DNA of 64,000 nucleotides from Rhodospirillales bacterium (GTDB lineage: Bacteria; Pseudomonadota; Alphaproteobacteria; ATCC43930; CGMCC-115725), in assembly GCA_028288725.1 (NCBI GenBank), contig JAQGIC010000120.1, forward strand, positions 1 through 64,000, given 5' to 3'. The position numbers and the translations under genes are program-made. Positions 15,237 through 24,465 of the stretch are shown piece after piece (the first letter of the stretch is position 1; every line of letters begins with the position of its first letter). Below the pieces are notes generated by a model. That model was not told the origin of the DNA, made no database searches, and saw only the letters and a list, made by a program, of their open reading frames with translations.

Positions 15237-16586
15237 ATGAACGGCCGCCCGCAGATCGACCTGGGCGATCTCATCGAGAGCCAGCGGCTCGGGCGCTTCG
15301 CGATGATCCTGATGGCCTGGGCCTCGATGACCATGTTCATCGAAGGGTTCGAGATGCAGCTGGTCGGCTATGCCGCGCCGGCCATGATCAAAGCGCTGCA
15401 TGTCGACAAGGCGAGCTTCGGCTCGATCTTCGGCGCCGGCAATTTCGGCTATATGCTGGGCGCCCTGTTGCTGAGCAGCCTCGGCGACCGCCTCGGGCGC
15501 CGCCGGCTGATCCTCTTCGGCGTCTTCCTGTTCAGCATCTTCACCTTGGCTGCCGCCTACGGCAGCTCCCTCCTGGAATTGTCGGTCTTGCGCTTCGTCG
15601 CCGGGATCGGACTGGGCGGCGCGGTGCCGAATGCGATCGCGCTGACCGTGGAATATGCCCCGCGCGGCACCAAGGCGACACGCATCGCGCTGCTCTATGT
15701 CGCCTACACGCTCGGCGGCGTCGCGGCCGGCCTGCTGTCCGCGAGACTGCTGTCGGACTATGGCTGGACGATCATCTTCCAGATCGGCGGCTGGGGCGGG
15801 CTGGCGATGGGTGTGCTTCTGCTCGCCTTTCTTCCCGAATCCGCGCGCTTCCTGGCCCAGCGCCGCCCGGACGACCCGGCGTTGCGACGTATCGTCCAGC
15901 GCATGCGACCGGGCTTGGTGCTTCCGGCCGATGCGCAGTTCTCCGTCGCCGAGGAACCGGTACGGCGCGTACCGGTCGCGGCGCTGTTCCAGGACGGGCG
16001 CAGGCCGGTCACGCTGCTGCTCTGGCTCGCCTACATCACCGGCATCATGGCGCTGCAATTTATGACGAGCTGGCTGCCGACCCTGATCGCCGGCACCGGC
16101 ATCTCCGTCTCGCTCGCCGTCTTTACCGCATCGCTGTTTCACGTCGGCGGCACGATCGGCAATGTCTCGGTCGGTTGGTTGACCGATCGCAAGGGCATCC
16201 GAACCATCGCCCTCGGCTTTCTGGTTGCCGTCCCGGTCGTCGCGATCATGGGTCCCGCCAGCACGTCGGTGCCGCTGCTGATGGCAACGGTTCTCACGGC
16301 CGGCTTCTTCATTGTCGGCTCGCATAACGGCCTGAACGCCGTCGCCGGCATCATCTACCCAACCTGGATGCGGTCGACCGGGGCGGGCTGGACGACCGGC
16401 GTCGGCCGAATCGGCTCGATCATCGGTCCGGTCCTGGGCGGCTTCCTGATCTCGCTCGACCTGCCGATCTCGCTGTTGTTTCTCTGCGTGACCGTACCTG
16501 TGGCCATATCTGCCGGCGCCATGGGGCTGCTCTCCCGCCATGCCGCCGGTCGGGCCGTCAGGGAACCGGCGAGCGTCGGCTCGTAG
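15237..16586 (+). CDS. MFS transporter, aromatic acid:H+ symporter type
   Basis: This 449-aa membrane protein has about 12 hydrophobic segments. It shows the acidic TM1 motif FIEGFEMQLVGYAAPAM, SLGDRLGRRRLILFG between TM2 and TM3, and VSVGWLTDRKGIRTIALG in the second half, all as in the AAHS family (PcaK, BenK). ATG at 15237 is chosen since it begins the typical N-terminal helix; the frame is open for 20 more codons upstream. It probably imports the substrate of the upstream enzymes. It ends 4 nt from the convergent GntR gene. Confidence 0.85.
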   Translation: MNGRPQIDLGDLIESQRLGRFAMILMAWASMTMFIEGFEMQLVGYAAPAMIKALHVDKASFGSIFGAGNFGYMLGALLLSSLGDRLGRRRLILFGVFLFSIFTLAAAYGSSLLELSVLRFVAGIGLGGAVPNAIALTVEYAPRGTKATRIALLYVAYTLGGVAAGLLSARLLSDYGWTIIFQIGGWGGLAMGVLLLAFLPESARFLAQRRPDDPALRRIVQRMRPGLVLPADAQFSVAEEPVRRVPVAALFQDGRRPVTLLLWLAYITGIMALQFMTSWLPTLIAGTGISVSLAVFTASLFHVGGTIGNVSVGWLTDRKGIRTIALGFLVAVPVVAIMGPASTSVPLLMATVLTAGFFIVGSHNGLNAVAGIIYPTWMRSTGAGWTTGVGRIGSIIGPVLGGFLISLDLPISLLFLCVTVPVAISAGAMGLLSRHAAGRAVREPASVGS

Positions 16587-16590
16587 CGTG

Positions 16591-17289
16591 TCAGTGCGGT
16601 CCGCTGTCCTGAATCAGCTTCAAGCGGGCGCGCAGGGCTTCCTGGATATGGGTCCGCGCCAGGGCCTCGGCCTGGGCGGCGTCGCGCGCGGCGATCGCCG
16701 CCAAAATCCCGCCATGCTCCCGCCCCGCCGTCGGCGGGCGCCCCGCGACGCTGTAGGTCGTGATGCCGAGCAGGGCGATCGAGTCCTGCAGTTCTTCCAA
16801 CGCATTCTGCAGATAGCGATTGCGGGCGGCTCGGACGATCCCCCGGTGAAACAGGCGGTTGAGCCGCGCCATTTCGGCGGGCCCCCGAGCTTGTTCGAAA
16901 GCCGCTTCCAGATCCGCCAGGGCATCGATCTCGGGCGGCGAGGCATGTTGCGCCGCCAGGCGGGCGGCCGCGCCTTCGAGGATCTCCCGCATCGCATAGA
17001 GTTCCAGGATTTCCGCCATGTCGAGCCGGCGGACGATCAACCCCTTGGCGCCGCCCGGTTCGACGAACCCCTTGGCCTGCAAGCGGCCGAAGGCTTCGCG
17101 GACCGGCGTGCGGCTGACCTTCAGTTCCCGGGCGATTTCTTCCTCGCGCAGCCGATCGCCGGGACGATAGCGCCCGGCCTGCAGCGCCTGCCGCAGCGAG
17201 CGGAAGACCGCCTCGCCCAAGGGCAGGCCTCCCTCGAGCGTCTCCAGTTCCAACTTGGGCGGCGGATCGTTCGGCACGCGTCTTGTCAT
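16591..17289 (-). CDS. GntR-family regulator with FCD domain
   Basis: This 232-aa protein has a winged helix at about residues 25-85 (GDRLREEEIARELKVSRTPV and REAFGRLQAKGFVE) and a helical FCD ligand-binding domain at about 95-225 (AEILELYAMREILEGAAARL, FHRGIVRAARN, HGGILAAIAARDAAQAEAL). FCD regulators usually respond to organic acids. It diverges from tcuA, and a candidate operator lies over the tcuA promoter, so control of tricarballylate use is the simplest reading. It could also act on the convergent hydroxylase cluster. Confidence 0.88.
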   Translation of the reverse strand: MTRRVPNDPPPKLELETLEGGLPLGEAVFRSLRQALQAGRYRPGDRLREEEIARELKVSRTPVREAFGRLQAKGFVEPGGAKGLIVRRLDMAEILELYAMREILEGAAARLAAQHASPPEIDALADLEAAFEQARGPAEMARLNRLFHRGIVRAARNRYLQNALEELQDSIALLGITTYSVAGRPPTAGREHGGILAAIAARDAAQAEALARTHIQEALRARLKLIQDSGPH

Positions 17290-17337
17290 CCCAATCCCGT
17301 CATCTGACCACGGACATCAAGCATGGCACCCGTCAGC

Positions 17338-17373
17338 TTGACAACGGTATTCACCTGTATACAACAGTACACA
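17338..17373 (+). promoter_or_regulatory. tcuA promoter with candidate GntR operator
   Basis: TTGACA (17338-17343) is followed at 16 nt by TACAAC (17360-17365). Over the second hexamer lies an inverted repeat, TGTATAC (17356-17362), AACA, GTACACA (17367-17373), matching at 6 of 7 positions. TGTATAC-type half-sites are usual for FCD-type GntR regulators, and the divergent gene encodes one. Repression by occlusion of the -10 region is inferred. Confidence 0.5.
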
Positions 17374-17432
17374 ATATGGATCACGCGGCGGACGAGGGGC
17401 CTCAACCGGGCGGCCGTAACGGGGGAGGGAGC

Positions 17433-18830
17433 ATGGTCGATCCTATGAAGCGGTGGGACGTGCTGGTCGTCGGCGGCGGCAATGCCGCGCTGTGCGCCGC
17501 CATTTCGGCGCGCCGAACCGGGGCTTCGGTCCTGGTGGTCGAAGCGGCACCGAAATTCTATCGGGGCGGCAATACCCGCCACACACGCAACATGCGCTGC
17601 GCCCATGACAGTGCGACGGGGACCCTGACCGGACCCTATACCGAAGAGGAATTCTGGGACGACCTCCTGCGCGTCACCGGCGGCGAAACCGACGAACAGC
17701 TCGCTCGCTTCATGATCCGCGAGTCCAAGGAGATGCTGATCTGGATCGCCGAGCAGGGGGTACGCTTTCAGCCGTCGCTTGGCGGCACGCTCAGTCTCGG
17801 CCGCACCAACTCGTTCTTCCTGGGCGGCGGCCGGTCGATGCTCAATACGCTCTATCTCACGGCCGAGCGCCTGGGCGTGGAGGTGCTCTACGAGTCGCCG
17901 GTCGTCGATTTCGATATCCAGGACGGCACCTTCCGCTCCGCGACGATCGAGCGGGGCGGCGAAAGGGTGACGATCGCCGCGGCGGCGCTCGTGGCCGCCG
18001 CCGGCGGCTTCGAGGCCAACATCGAATGGCTCAAGGAATATTGGGGCGAGGTGGCCGAGAATTTCCTCATCCGCGGCACCCCGTACAATCGCGGCTCGAT
18101 CCTGAAGCTGCTGCTCGACAACGGCGTCGAACGGATCGGCGATCCGACCCAGTGCCACGCCGTCGCGATCGATGCGCGTGCGCCGAAATTCGACGGCGGG
18201 ATCATAACGCGGCTCGACTGCGTCGTCTTCGGCATCGTCGTCAATAAGCATGCACAGCGTTTCTACGACGAGGGCGAGGATATCTGGCCGAAGCGCTATG
18301 CGATCTGGGGCCGCTTGGTTGCCGCCCAGCCGGATCAGATCGCCTATATCCTGTTCGATGCACCCTCGCTGGAAATGTTCATGCCCTCGCTGTTTCCGCC
18401 GATCGCGGCCGGGAATATCCGCGAACTCGCCGGCAAGCTCGGGCTGGACGCGGAGGCCGTGCAGGCGACGGTCGACAGCTTCAACGCAGCAGTCCGACCG
18501 GGCACCTTCGATCACACGATCCTCGACGATTGCCGCACGGAAGGATTGACGCCGCCCAAGTCTCACTGGGCGCGCCGCCTCGAGACGGCGCCGTTCTATG
18601 CCTATCCGGTGCGCCCCGGCATCACCTTCACCTATCTCGGCACGCGCGTGGACCGGGACGCGAGGATGCTCATGAACACCGGAGCCCCCGCAGGGAACAT
18701 GTTCGCGGCAGGCGAAATCATGGCCGGCAACGTACTGGGGCGCGGTTATGCCGCCGGCATCGGCATGACCATCGGCAGCGTGTTCGGACGTATCGCGGGA
18801 CGGGAGGCGGCGGCAAATGCACGCAACTGA
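17433..18830 (+). CDS. tcuA: Tricarballylate dehydrogenase, FAD-dependent
   Basis: This 465-aa flavoprotein of the fumarate reductase/succinate dehydrogenase flavoprotein family starts at an ATG with GGGAGGGA upstream. The dinucleotide fold VLVVGGGNAALCAAISARR is at about residues 10-28. RGGNTRHTRNMRCAHD and the C-terminal GEIMAGNVLGRGYAAGIG are hallmarks of TcuA. The enzyme oxidises tricarballylate to cis-aconitate and gives its electrons to TcuB, encoded by the next gene with a 14-nt overlap. No tcuC citrate-type transporter is adjacent. Confidence 0.88.
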   Translation: MVDPMKRWDVLVVGGGNAALCAAISARRTGASVLVVEAAPKFYRGGNTRHTRNMRCAHDSATGTLTGPYTEEEFWDDLLRVTGGETDEQLARFMIRESKEMLIWIAEQGVRFQPSLGGTLSLGRTNSFFLGGGRSMLNTLYLTAERLGVEVLYESPVVDFDIQDGTFRSATIERGGERVTIAAAALVAAAGGFEANIEWLKEYWGEVAENFLIRGTPYNRGSILKLLLDNGVERIGDPTQCHAVAIDARAPKFDGGIITRLDCVVFGIVVNKHAQRFYDEGEDIWPKRYAIWGRLVAAQPDQIAYILFDAPSLEMFMPSLFPPIAAGNIRELAGKLGLDAEAVQATVDSFNAAVRPGTFDHTILDDCRTEGLTPPKSHWARRLETAPFYAYPVRPGITFTYLGTRVDRDARMLMNTGAPAGNMFAAGEIMAGNVLGRGYAAGIGMTIGSVFGRIAGREAAANARN

Positions 18831-19914
18831 TACTCTGGCCGAAGCCGACCGCCTGATGACGGTCTGCAATTCCTGCCGCTATTGCGAAGGTCTGTGCGCT
18901 GTGTTTCCGGCGATGGAGGCCCGCCGTTCCTTCCTGGATGGCGACCTCAACTACCTGGCCAATCTCTGCCATGGTTGTGGGGCCTGCTACTACGATTGCC
19001 AGTTCTCGCCACCGCACGAATTCAACGTCAATGTTCCCAAGGTTCTGGCCGAAGTGCGGGCGGAGTCCTACGCGGCTTATGCCTGGCCCCCGGCCGCGGC
19101 CGGCTTGTTCCGGCACAATGGCCCGGTGATTGCCGGCAGCGCGGCGCTCAGCATCGCACTCTTCTTGCTGGGGTTCGTCGGCTGGTCTGATCCGGCCGCC
19201 CTCTGGACGAGCGGGGCTGGGGCCGGCGCTTTCTATCGCCTGATGCCGCATAGCGCGATGGCGGCGCTGTTTGGCGCGGCCTTCCTCTACGCAATCCTTG
19301 CGCTTGCGCTCGGCGTCCGGCGCTTCTGGTCCGACATCGGCGACGCGAATGAGCCGATGCCGGACGCTGTCTCGATCTGGCAGGCGGTAAAGGACGCGGG
19401 ACGCCTGCGCTATCTCGATGGCGGCGGGGCGGGCTGCATGAATGAGGACGACCGGCCCGCCGACGGCCGGCGCCATGCCCATCACATGGTCTTCTACGGC
19501 TTCCTGCTGTGCTTCGCCTCGACGTCGGTCGCGACGCTCTATCATTATGTCGGTCGCGAGGCTCCCTATGCCTGGTATGATTTGCCTGTCCTGCTGGGCA
19601 CGCTCGGCGGGCTCGGCCTGGTCGGCGGTACCGCCGGCCTCTATCGGGCGAAGCGAACGCGCGATCCGGCGGTGCTGGACGCGAAGCGCTTCGGTATGGA
19701 TGTGGCGTTTCTCGCCATGCTGTTCCTGACCGGTCTTTCGGGGCTGGCCCTGCTCGTGCTGCGCGACACGGCCGCGATGGGCATCCTGCTGGCGCTGCAT
19801 CTGGGTATCGTGTTCAGCCTGTTCATCACGATGCCCTACGGCAAGTTCGTGCATGGGATTTACCGCTTCGTGGCGCTGGTCCGCTACGCCTGGGAGCAGC
19901 AGGAGCATCGGTGA
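18817..19914 (+). CDS. tcuB: TcuB/CitB iron-sulfur membrane protein
   Basis: This 365-aa protein has two cysteine clusters near the N-terminus, CNSCRYCEGLCAVFP (about residues 17-31) and CHGCGACYYDCQF (about 50-62), that bind 4Fe-4S centres. About six membrane segments with several His residues follow (HAHHMVFYGFLLC, YHYVGREAPYAWYD), as expected of a haem-bearing quinone-reducing module. In Salmonella TcuB reoxidises FADH2 of TcuA and feeds electrons to the quinone pool. GGGAGG lies upstream of the ATG. Confidence 0.88.
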   Translation: MHATDTLAEADRLMTVCNSCRYCEGLCAVFPAMEARRSFLDGDLNYLANLCHGCGACYYDCQFSPPHEFNVNVPKVLAEVRAESYAAYAWPPAAAGLFRHNGPVIAGSAALSIALFLLGFVGWSDPAALWTSGAGAGAFYRLMPHSAMAALFGAAFLYAILALALGVRRFWSDIGDANEPMPDAVSIWQAVKDAGRLRYLDGGGAGCMNEDDRPADGRRHAHHMVFYGFLLCFASTSVATLYHYVGREAPYAWYDLPVLLGTLGGLGLVGGTAGLYRAKRTRDPAVLDAKRFGMDVAFLAMLFLTGLSGLALLVLRDTAAMGILLALHLGIVFSLFITMPYGKFVHGIYRFVALVRYAWEQQEHR

Positions 19915-19991
19915 GACAAGACGCGGCAACAGGGCACGACGATATCTGATGCGCGCGAGGACGCTTGAGTGGGAACGAGGGTTGCGATCGG

Positions 19992-20007
19992 AACTCACCC
20001 ATGAGTT
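19992..20007. promoter_or_regulatory. Inverted repeat upstream of chemoreceptor gene
   Basis: AACTCA and TGAGTT are perfect arms around CCCA, about 130 nt before the chemoreceptor start in a 220-nt gap. An AT-rich stretch follows (20008-20030). It may be an operator or part of the promoter; no terminator for tcuB is clear. Confidence 0.3.
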
Positions 20008-20134
20008 AACATATTGTTACAACTCTTGGGCGCATTTAGATCTATCTGACGATGTGTCCCCGTCGCCGTCCGTCCTATGCCCGGGGCGTTCCCGTTCGAC
20101 CAGACGTATTTAGCTGTGGCAAAGGATTCAGTCC

Positions 20135-21826
20135 GTGCTCGCGTTTTCCAAGAAGATTTCCATCAGCACCAAAGTGCTCGCCGCCTTCGCCATCGTCCTT
20201 GCCGTCACGATCGGCCTCGGCCTCTTCGCCATCCTGCGGCTTGCCGCGGTCAACGATCAGGCTGCGGTGGTCCGCGACGATTATCTTCCGGGCACGCGTG
20301 CGCTCGGCGACCTCATGGAGCGGACCGAGAGCAGCCGGATCGCGGAGGCGTATTACGTTGGCTCGCCGACCGCGGAAGAGAGGACGGCGGCGGCAAAGAC
20401 CCTGGCCGCCGCCCTGGACGGACGCGATAAGTCCTGGGCCGCATACGAGCCGCTGATCAGCCCGGGTGCCGAGCGGGAACTCGCCGACAGGCTTGTTCGG
20501 GGATGGGCGGCCTATCGCGAAGTCGACAAGAAGTTCCAGGCGATGATGCTGGACGGCAAACGGGACGAGGCGCAGATCTTCTACCTGAAGGACATGCGCG
20601 GCGTGTTCCATGACGTCATAGACCCGCTGGAGAAGGACATGGCCCTCAACGCGGACGAAGGTCGGAAAGCGGCCGACCGCGGTGCCGAGATCTACGGGTC
20701 CGCCCGGCTGACGGTCATTGCGGTCCTCGCAATTGCCGCGGCGATCTGCGTCTTCTGCGGCTTCATGATCGTGCTCGGCGTATCGAAGCCCATCACGGCG
20801 ATGACCGCGGCGATGAAGCGCCTCGCCGCCCGCGACATGCAGGGCGAGATTGTCGGCCTCGGCCGGGGCGACGAGATCGGCCGGATGGCCGAAGCGGTGC
20901 AGATCTTCAAGGACGGCATGATCGAGGCCGACCGCCTTGCGGCCGAGCAGGACGCGGAGCGTCAGACCAAGGAGAGGCGGGCGGTGGCGCTCGAAGCGCT
21001 GACCCGGCAGTTCGAGGCCAAGATCGGCACCCTGGTCTCGTCGCTCTCGTCGGCTGCGACCGAGATGGAGGCAACCGCCGGATCTATGAGCGCTACCGCC
21101 GAAGAGACGAACCAGCAGTCCATGACAGTGGCGTCGGCGGCCGAACAGGCGTCGGCCAATGTCCAGACCGTCGCGGTGGCGGCGGAGGAACTGACCGCCT
21201 CGATCCAGGAGATCGGTCGGCAAGTCGAGCAATCGACCAGGATCGCCGACAATGCGGTCGAAGAGGCGAAGCGCACGGATGCCGTCGTGCAGAGCTTGGC
21301 CACGGGCGCCCAGAAGATAGGCGACGTCGTGAAGCTGATTCAGGACATCGCCGGCCAGACGAACCTGCTCGCCTTGAACGCGACGATCGAGGCTGCGCGG
21401 GCGGGCGACGCGGGCAAAGGCTTCGCGGTCGTCGCGTCGGAGGTCAAGGCGCTCGCGAACCAGACGGGCCGGGCGACCGGCGAGATCTCCGAACAGATCG
21501 GGCAGATCCAGGAGGCGACGAGGCAGGCCGTCGAGGCGATCCAGGGCATCGGCCTCACCATCGTCGAGGTCCGGCAGATTGCGACCACCATCGCCGCCGC
21601 GGTCGAGGAACAGGGCATGGCGACCCGCGAGATCGCGCGCAACGTCCAGCAGGCGGCCCAAGGCACGCACGAGGTGACAAGCAACATTACCGGCATCAAG
21701 GAGGCCGTCTCCAGCACCGGCGCCGCCGCGGCGCAGCTGCTCGGGGCCGCCGGCGGCCTGTCCCGGCAATCCCATGTCCTCTCCACCGAGGTCGACCAGT
21801 TCCTTGTCGACGTCAAGGCGGCGTAA
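20135..21826 (+). CDS. Methyl-accepting chemotaxis protein
   Basis: This 563-aa receptor starts at a GTG with AAAGGA 8 nt upstream. TM1 is at about residues 14-34 and TM2 at about 192-215. Between them lies a roughly 155-residue helical periplasmic sensor of the four-helix-bundle type. A HAMP domain follows (about 216-270), then the coiled-coil signalling domain with the conserved tip around [18 protein letters not shown] and [11 protein letters not shown] (about 407-435). No CheA, CheW or other receptor genes are nearby. Proximity to tcuAB suggests, but does not show, sensing of an organic acid. Confidence 0.93.
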   Translation: MLAFSKKISISTKVLAAFAIVLAVTIGLGLFAILRLAAVNDQAAVVRDDYLPGTRALGDLMERTESSRIAEAYYVGSPTAEERTAAAKTLAAALDGRDKSWAAYEPLISPGAERELADRLVRGWAAYREVDKKFQAMMLDGKRDEAQIFYLKDMRGVFHDVIDPLEKDMALNADEGRKAADRGAEIYGSARLTVIAVLAIAAAICVFCGFMIVLGVSKPITAMTAAMKRLAARDMQGEIVGLGRGDEIGRMAEAVQIFKDGMIEADRLAAEQDAERQTKERRAVALEALTRQFEAKIGTLVSSLSSAATEMEATAGSMSATAEETNQQSMTVASAAEQASANVQTVAVAAEELTASIQEIGRQVEQSTRIADNAVEEAKRTDAVVQSLATGAQKIGDVVKLIQDIAGQTNLLALNATIEAARAGDAGKGFAVVASEVKALANQTGRATGEISEQIGQIQEATRQAVEAIQGIGLTIVEVRQIATTIAAAVEEQGMATREIARNVQQAAQGTHEVTSNITGIKEAVSSTGAAAAQLLGAAGGLSRQSHVLSTEVDQFLVDVKAA

Positions 21827-21965
21827 CGCACCGCTTCAAGCGCGCCCAAGCGACCACGCAAGAAGGGCGAGAGGCCAGCGCCTTCCCGATGCCGGACTGT
21901 CCAGGCTACGGCGACCTCGGAGCCGGGGCGCTCGGCGCTTCACCTGTTTCGCTGTCGCCGGCGCT

Positions 21966-23000
21966 TTAGACGAGCCATCGCGCGATCGCATCGACGGCCT
22001 CGTCCACACCGGCCCTGTCGACGTCCAGGTGCGTGACGGCGCGCAATCGTGTCTTGCCTTCGACGCCGATGCCGATGCCCTGCTCGGCGAGCGCTTTCGA
22101 GAGCGCGTCGGCGCCTTTCCCGGTCTCTGCCACGTCGAGGAAGACGAGGTTGGTTTCGACGGGATACGGCAGCCGAATCCCTTTGATCTCGGCCAAACGC
22201 CCTGCCAGGTGGTGGGCGAGGTCGTGATCGTCGGACAGGCGCTCGACGTGATGATCGAGCGCATACAGGCCGGCCGCCGCCAGGATCCCGGCTTGGCGCA
22301 TGGCGCCGCCGAGGCGGAATTTCCAGCTGCGCGCGGCCCGGATGAACGTCTTGTCACCCGCGAGGATCGCCCCGACCGGACAGCCGAGCCCCTTCGACAG
22401 ATCGAGCCACAGGCTGTCGAAACAGGCCCCGAACCGGGCCGCGGTCGTGCCCGACGCGGCGACGGCGTTCAACAGCCGGGCGCCGTCCATATGCATGCTG
22501 AGCCCCGCATCGCGTGCGACCTTGGCAACCTGCTCGATCGTCGCGAGCGGCCATACCGCTCCCCCGCCCCGGTTCACGGTCTGCTCGATGTGGACCAGAC
22601 GGGAAACGGGCGCGTTCTGCTTGCGCGAGCGTATCGCGCTCGCCACCTGTTCGGCCGTGAAGATGCCCCGGTCCGCGCCGAGTGGACGGATCTGCGCGCC
22701 TGCGAGCGCCGCCGCACCGGCGGACTCGGAGGAGAGGATATGCGACGCCTCCGCGGCAATGATTTCGTCGCCGGGGCGGCAATGCACCAGAATGGCGATC
22801 TGGTTGCACATGGTCCCCGACGGCAGGAACAGGGCGGCTTCCTTGCCGAGAAGGGCCGCCACCCGCTCGCAGAGCGAATTGACCGACGGATCTTCGTCAG
22901 CCTGCTCGTCTCCGACCTCGGCCTCGGCCATGGCTGCCCGCATGCCGGGCGTCGGCCGGGTCTTCGTGTCGCTGCGTAGATCGATGCGGAGCTTGGTCAT
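21966..23000 (-). CDS. Low-specificity L-threonine aldolase
   Basis: This 344-aa PLP enzyme of the beta-eliminating lyase family carries [13 protein letters not shown] at the N-terminus, [23 protein letters not shown] and [17 protein letters not shown], in which Lys203 should form the aldimine. It cleaves beta-hydroxy amino acids such as threonine, allo-threonine or phenylserine to glycine and an aldehyde. It is the most downstream gene of the minus-strand block, 67 nt after the symporter gene. The ribosome site is weak. The neighbouring symporter could supply its substrate. Confidence 0.9.
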   Translation of the reverse strand: MTKLRIDLRSDTKTRPTPGMRAAMAEAEVGDEQADEDPSVNSLCERVAALLGKEAALFLPSGTMCNQIAILVHCRPGDEIIAAEASHILSSESAGAAALAGAQIRPLGADRGIFTAEQVASAIRSRKQNAPVSRLVHIEQTVNRGGGAVWPLATIEQVAKVARDAGLSMHMDGARLLNAVAASGTTAARFGACFDSLWLDLSKGLGCPVGAILAGDKTFIRAARSWKFRLGGAMRQAGILAAAGLYALDHHVERLSDDHDLAHHLAGRLAEIKGIRLPYPVETNLVFLDVAETGKGADALSKALAEQGIGIGVEGKTRLRAVTHLDVDRAGVDEAVDAIARWLV

Positions 23001-23067
23001 GGACGTCGGATTCCGGAGGAGGGTTAAGGGTGAACGCGTGCGACACGCGCGAGATCGCCGGAATGCG

Positions 23068-24360
23068 TCAGGCCGCGGGCTCGCCTTGGGCGCCCTCGGG
23101 CACGGGCAGCGGTTCGTCGCCCTTCACGTTGCCGAATTTGCGAACGAGCAGCACGGCGACGGTATTGCCCATGACGTTCACCGTCGTGCGCCCCATGTCC
23201 ATGAACACATCGATGCCCGCGATGATCGCGATGGCCTCGACCGGCAGCCCCATGGATACGAGAACCGTCGTTGCGGCGATCAACCCGCCACCACCGACAT
23301 TGCCCATGCCCTTGGTCGTGATGAGACCCGCCACGATGATGGTGAGCATGGACGAAAGATCGAGGTGAATATTATGGGCTTCGACCACGAAGGTGACCGC
23401 CAGCGACAGATAGAGCGAGGTCCCATCCTGATTGAAGCTGTAACCGAGCGGGATGACAGTCGAGACGATCTTGTTCGGAACCCCCAGCCGCTCCAGAATC
23501 TCCATATGGATCGGAAGCGTGACCTCCGATGAGCGGGTCGTGAAGGCGAGCAGAAGCGGCTCCGCTATCTTCTTGATGATCACGATGGGATTTTCGCCGA
23601 TGGCGTACAGCACCAGACCCATCAGCAGGATGACGACGCCAAGTCCGACATAGAGCGTGCCGACGAGCTTCGCGAGTGAGTAGAGCGCGCTGGTTCCCTG
23701 GCTGGAAATCAGCCATGCGATCGCACCGGCGACGGCCAATGGTGCCACCGCAATGATCCAGCGCACCATCTTCATCACGGCCGCCTGGACGCCCTGCAGC
23801 ACGCCGAGGACGGGTCGAGCCAGTTCACCGATGGTCGAGAGCGCGCCGCCGAACAGCATGCCGAACAGAAGCACCGGCAGAATCTTCTGGTCGGCCATCG
23901 CGCCTATGAGATTCGCCGGCACGAGATCGAGAAAGAACTGCACCCAATCCACGCCGAGGCCGGCATTTGCCGGCACCTTGCCGCCGGGAATCGTCAGGTC
24001 GGCGCCGATGCCGGGATGGAAGATGCCGTTCATCAGCAGGCCGACGACGATGCACACGCTGGTCGCGAAATAGAACCAGACGAAGGCGATGCCGACAACC
24101 CGCCCGACGGTACCGATCTCCCGTCCCATGTTGTAGACACCAAGCGTGATCGACGAAAAGACGAGCGGAATGACCAGCATCCGCAACGCTTTGACGAAGG
24201 CTTGAGCCAGCGGCAGAAGCTCTTTGCCCCAACCCGGCCATAGGACACCGATGATGCAGCCGACGACCAGGCCGATCAGCATCTGCACCGGCAACGGAAT
24301 TCCAAAAAGCGAGCCGCTCGACCGCGGAAACGAATTCACCGGCAGTGGATTTGACGTCAT
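23068..24360 (-). CDS. Dicarboxylate/amino acid:cation symporter (DAACS family)
   Basis: This membrane protein of 430 aa (from the ATG at 24360, preceded by GAGG) has the GltP/DctA architecture. Signature stretches are [16 protein letters not shown], the [18 protein letters not shown] segment of the binding core, and [20 protein letters not shown] for the hairpin-1 serine-rich region. Family members import C4-dicarboxylates, glutamate, aspartate or small neutral amino acids with Na+ or H+. The frame stays open upstream to 24411. It sits between the aminotransferase and threonine aldolase genes on the same strand. Confidence 0.9.
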   Translation of the reverse strand: MTSNPLPVNSFPRSSGSLFGIPLPVQMLIGLVVGCIIGVLWPGWGKELLPLAQAFVKALRMLVIPLVFSSITLGVYNMGREIGTVGRVVGIAFVWFYFATSVCIVVGLLMNGIFHPGIGADLTIPGGKVPANAGLGVDWVQFFLDLVPANLIGAMADQKILPVLLFGMLFGGALSTIGELARPVLGVLQGVQAAVMKMVRWIIAVAPLAVAGAIAWLISSQGTSALYSLAKLVGTLYVGLGVVILLMGLVLYAIGENPIVIIKKIAEPLLLAFTTRSSEVTLPIHMEILERLGVPNKIVSTVIPLGYSFNQDGTSLYLSLAVTFVVEAHNIHLDLSSMLTIIVAGLITTKGMGNVGGGGLIAATTVLVSMGLPVEAIAIIAGIDVFMDMGRTTVNVMGNTVAVLLVRKFGNVKGDEPLPVPEGAQGEPAA

Positions 24361-24465
24361 CGTTCTTGGCCTCGCCTGTCTCGATATCGTCGGGTCGGCC
24401 GGTTTCACCAAACCGATCGACCCTGCGAATGGCCCGGATCCGGGACCGGAAGGAAATATCAGACC

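Noticed and set aside
14118-16541. 807-codon open frame on the minus strand
   Set aside because: Shadow of the Pht5-like and MFS genes, full of charged low-complexity sequence.
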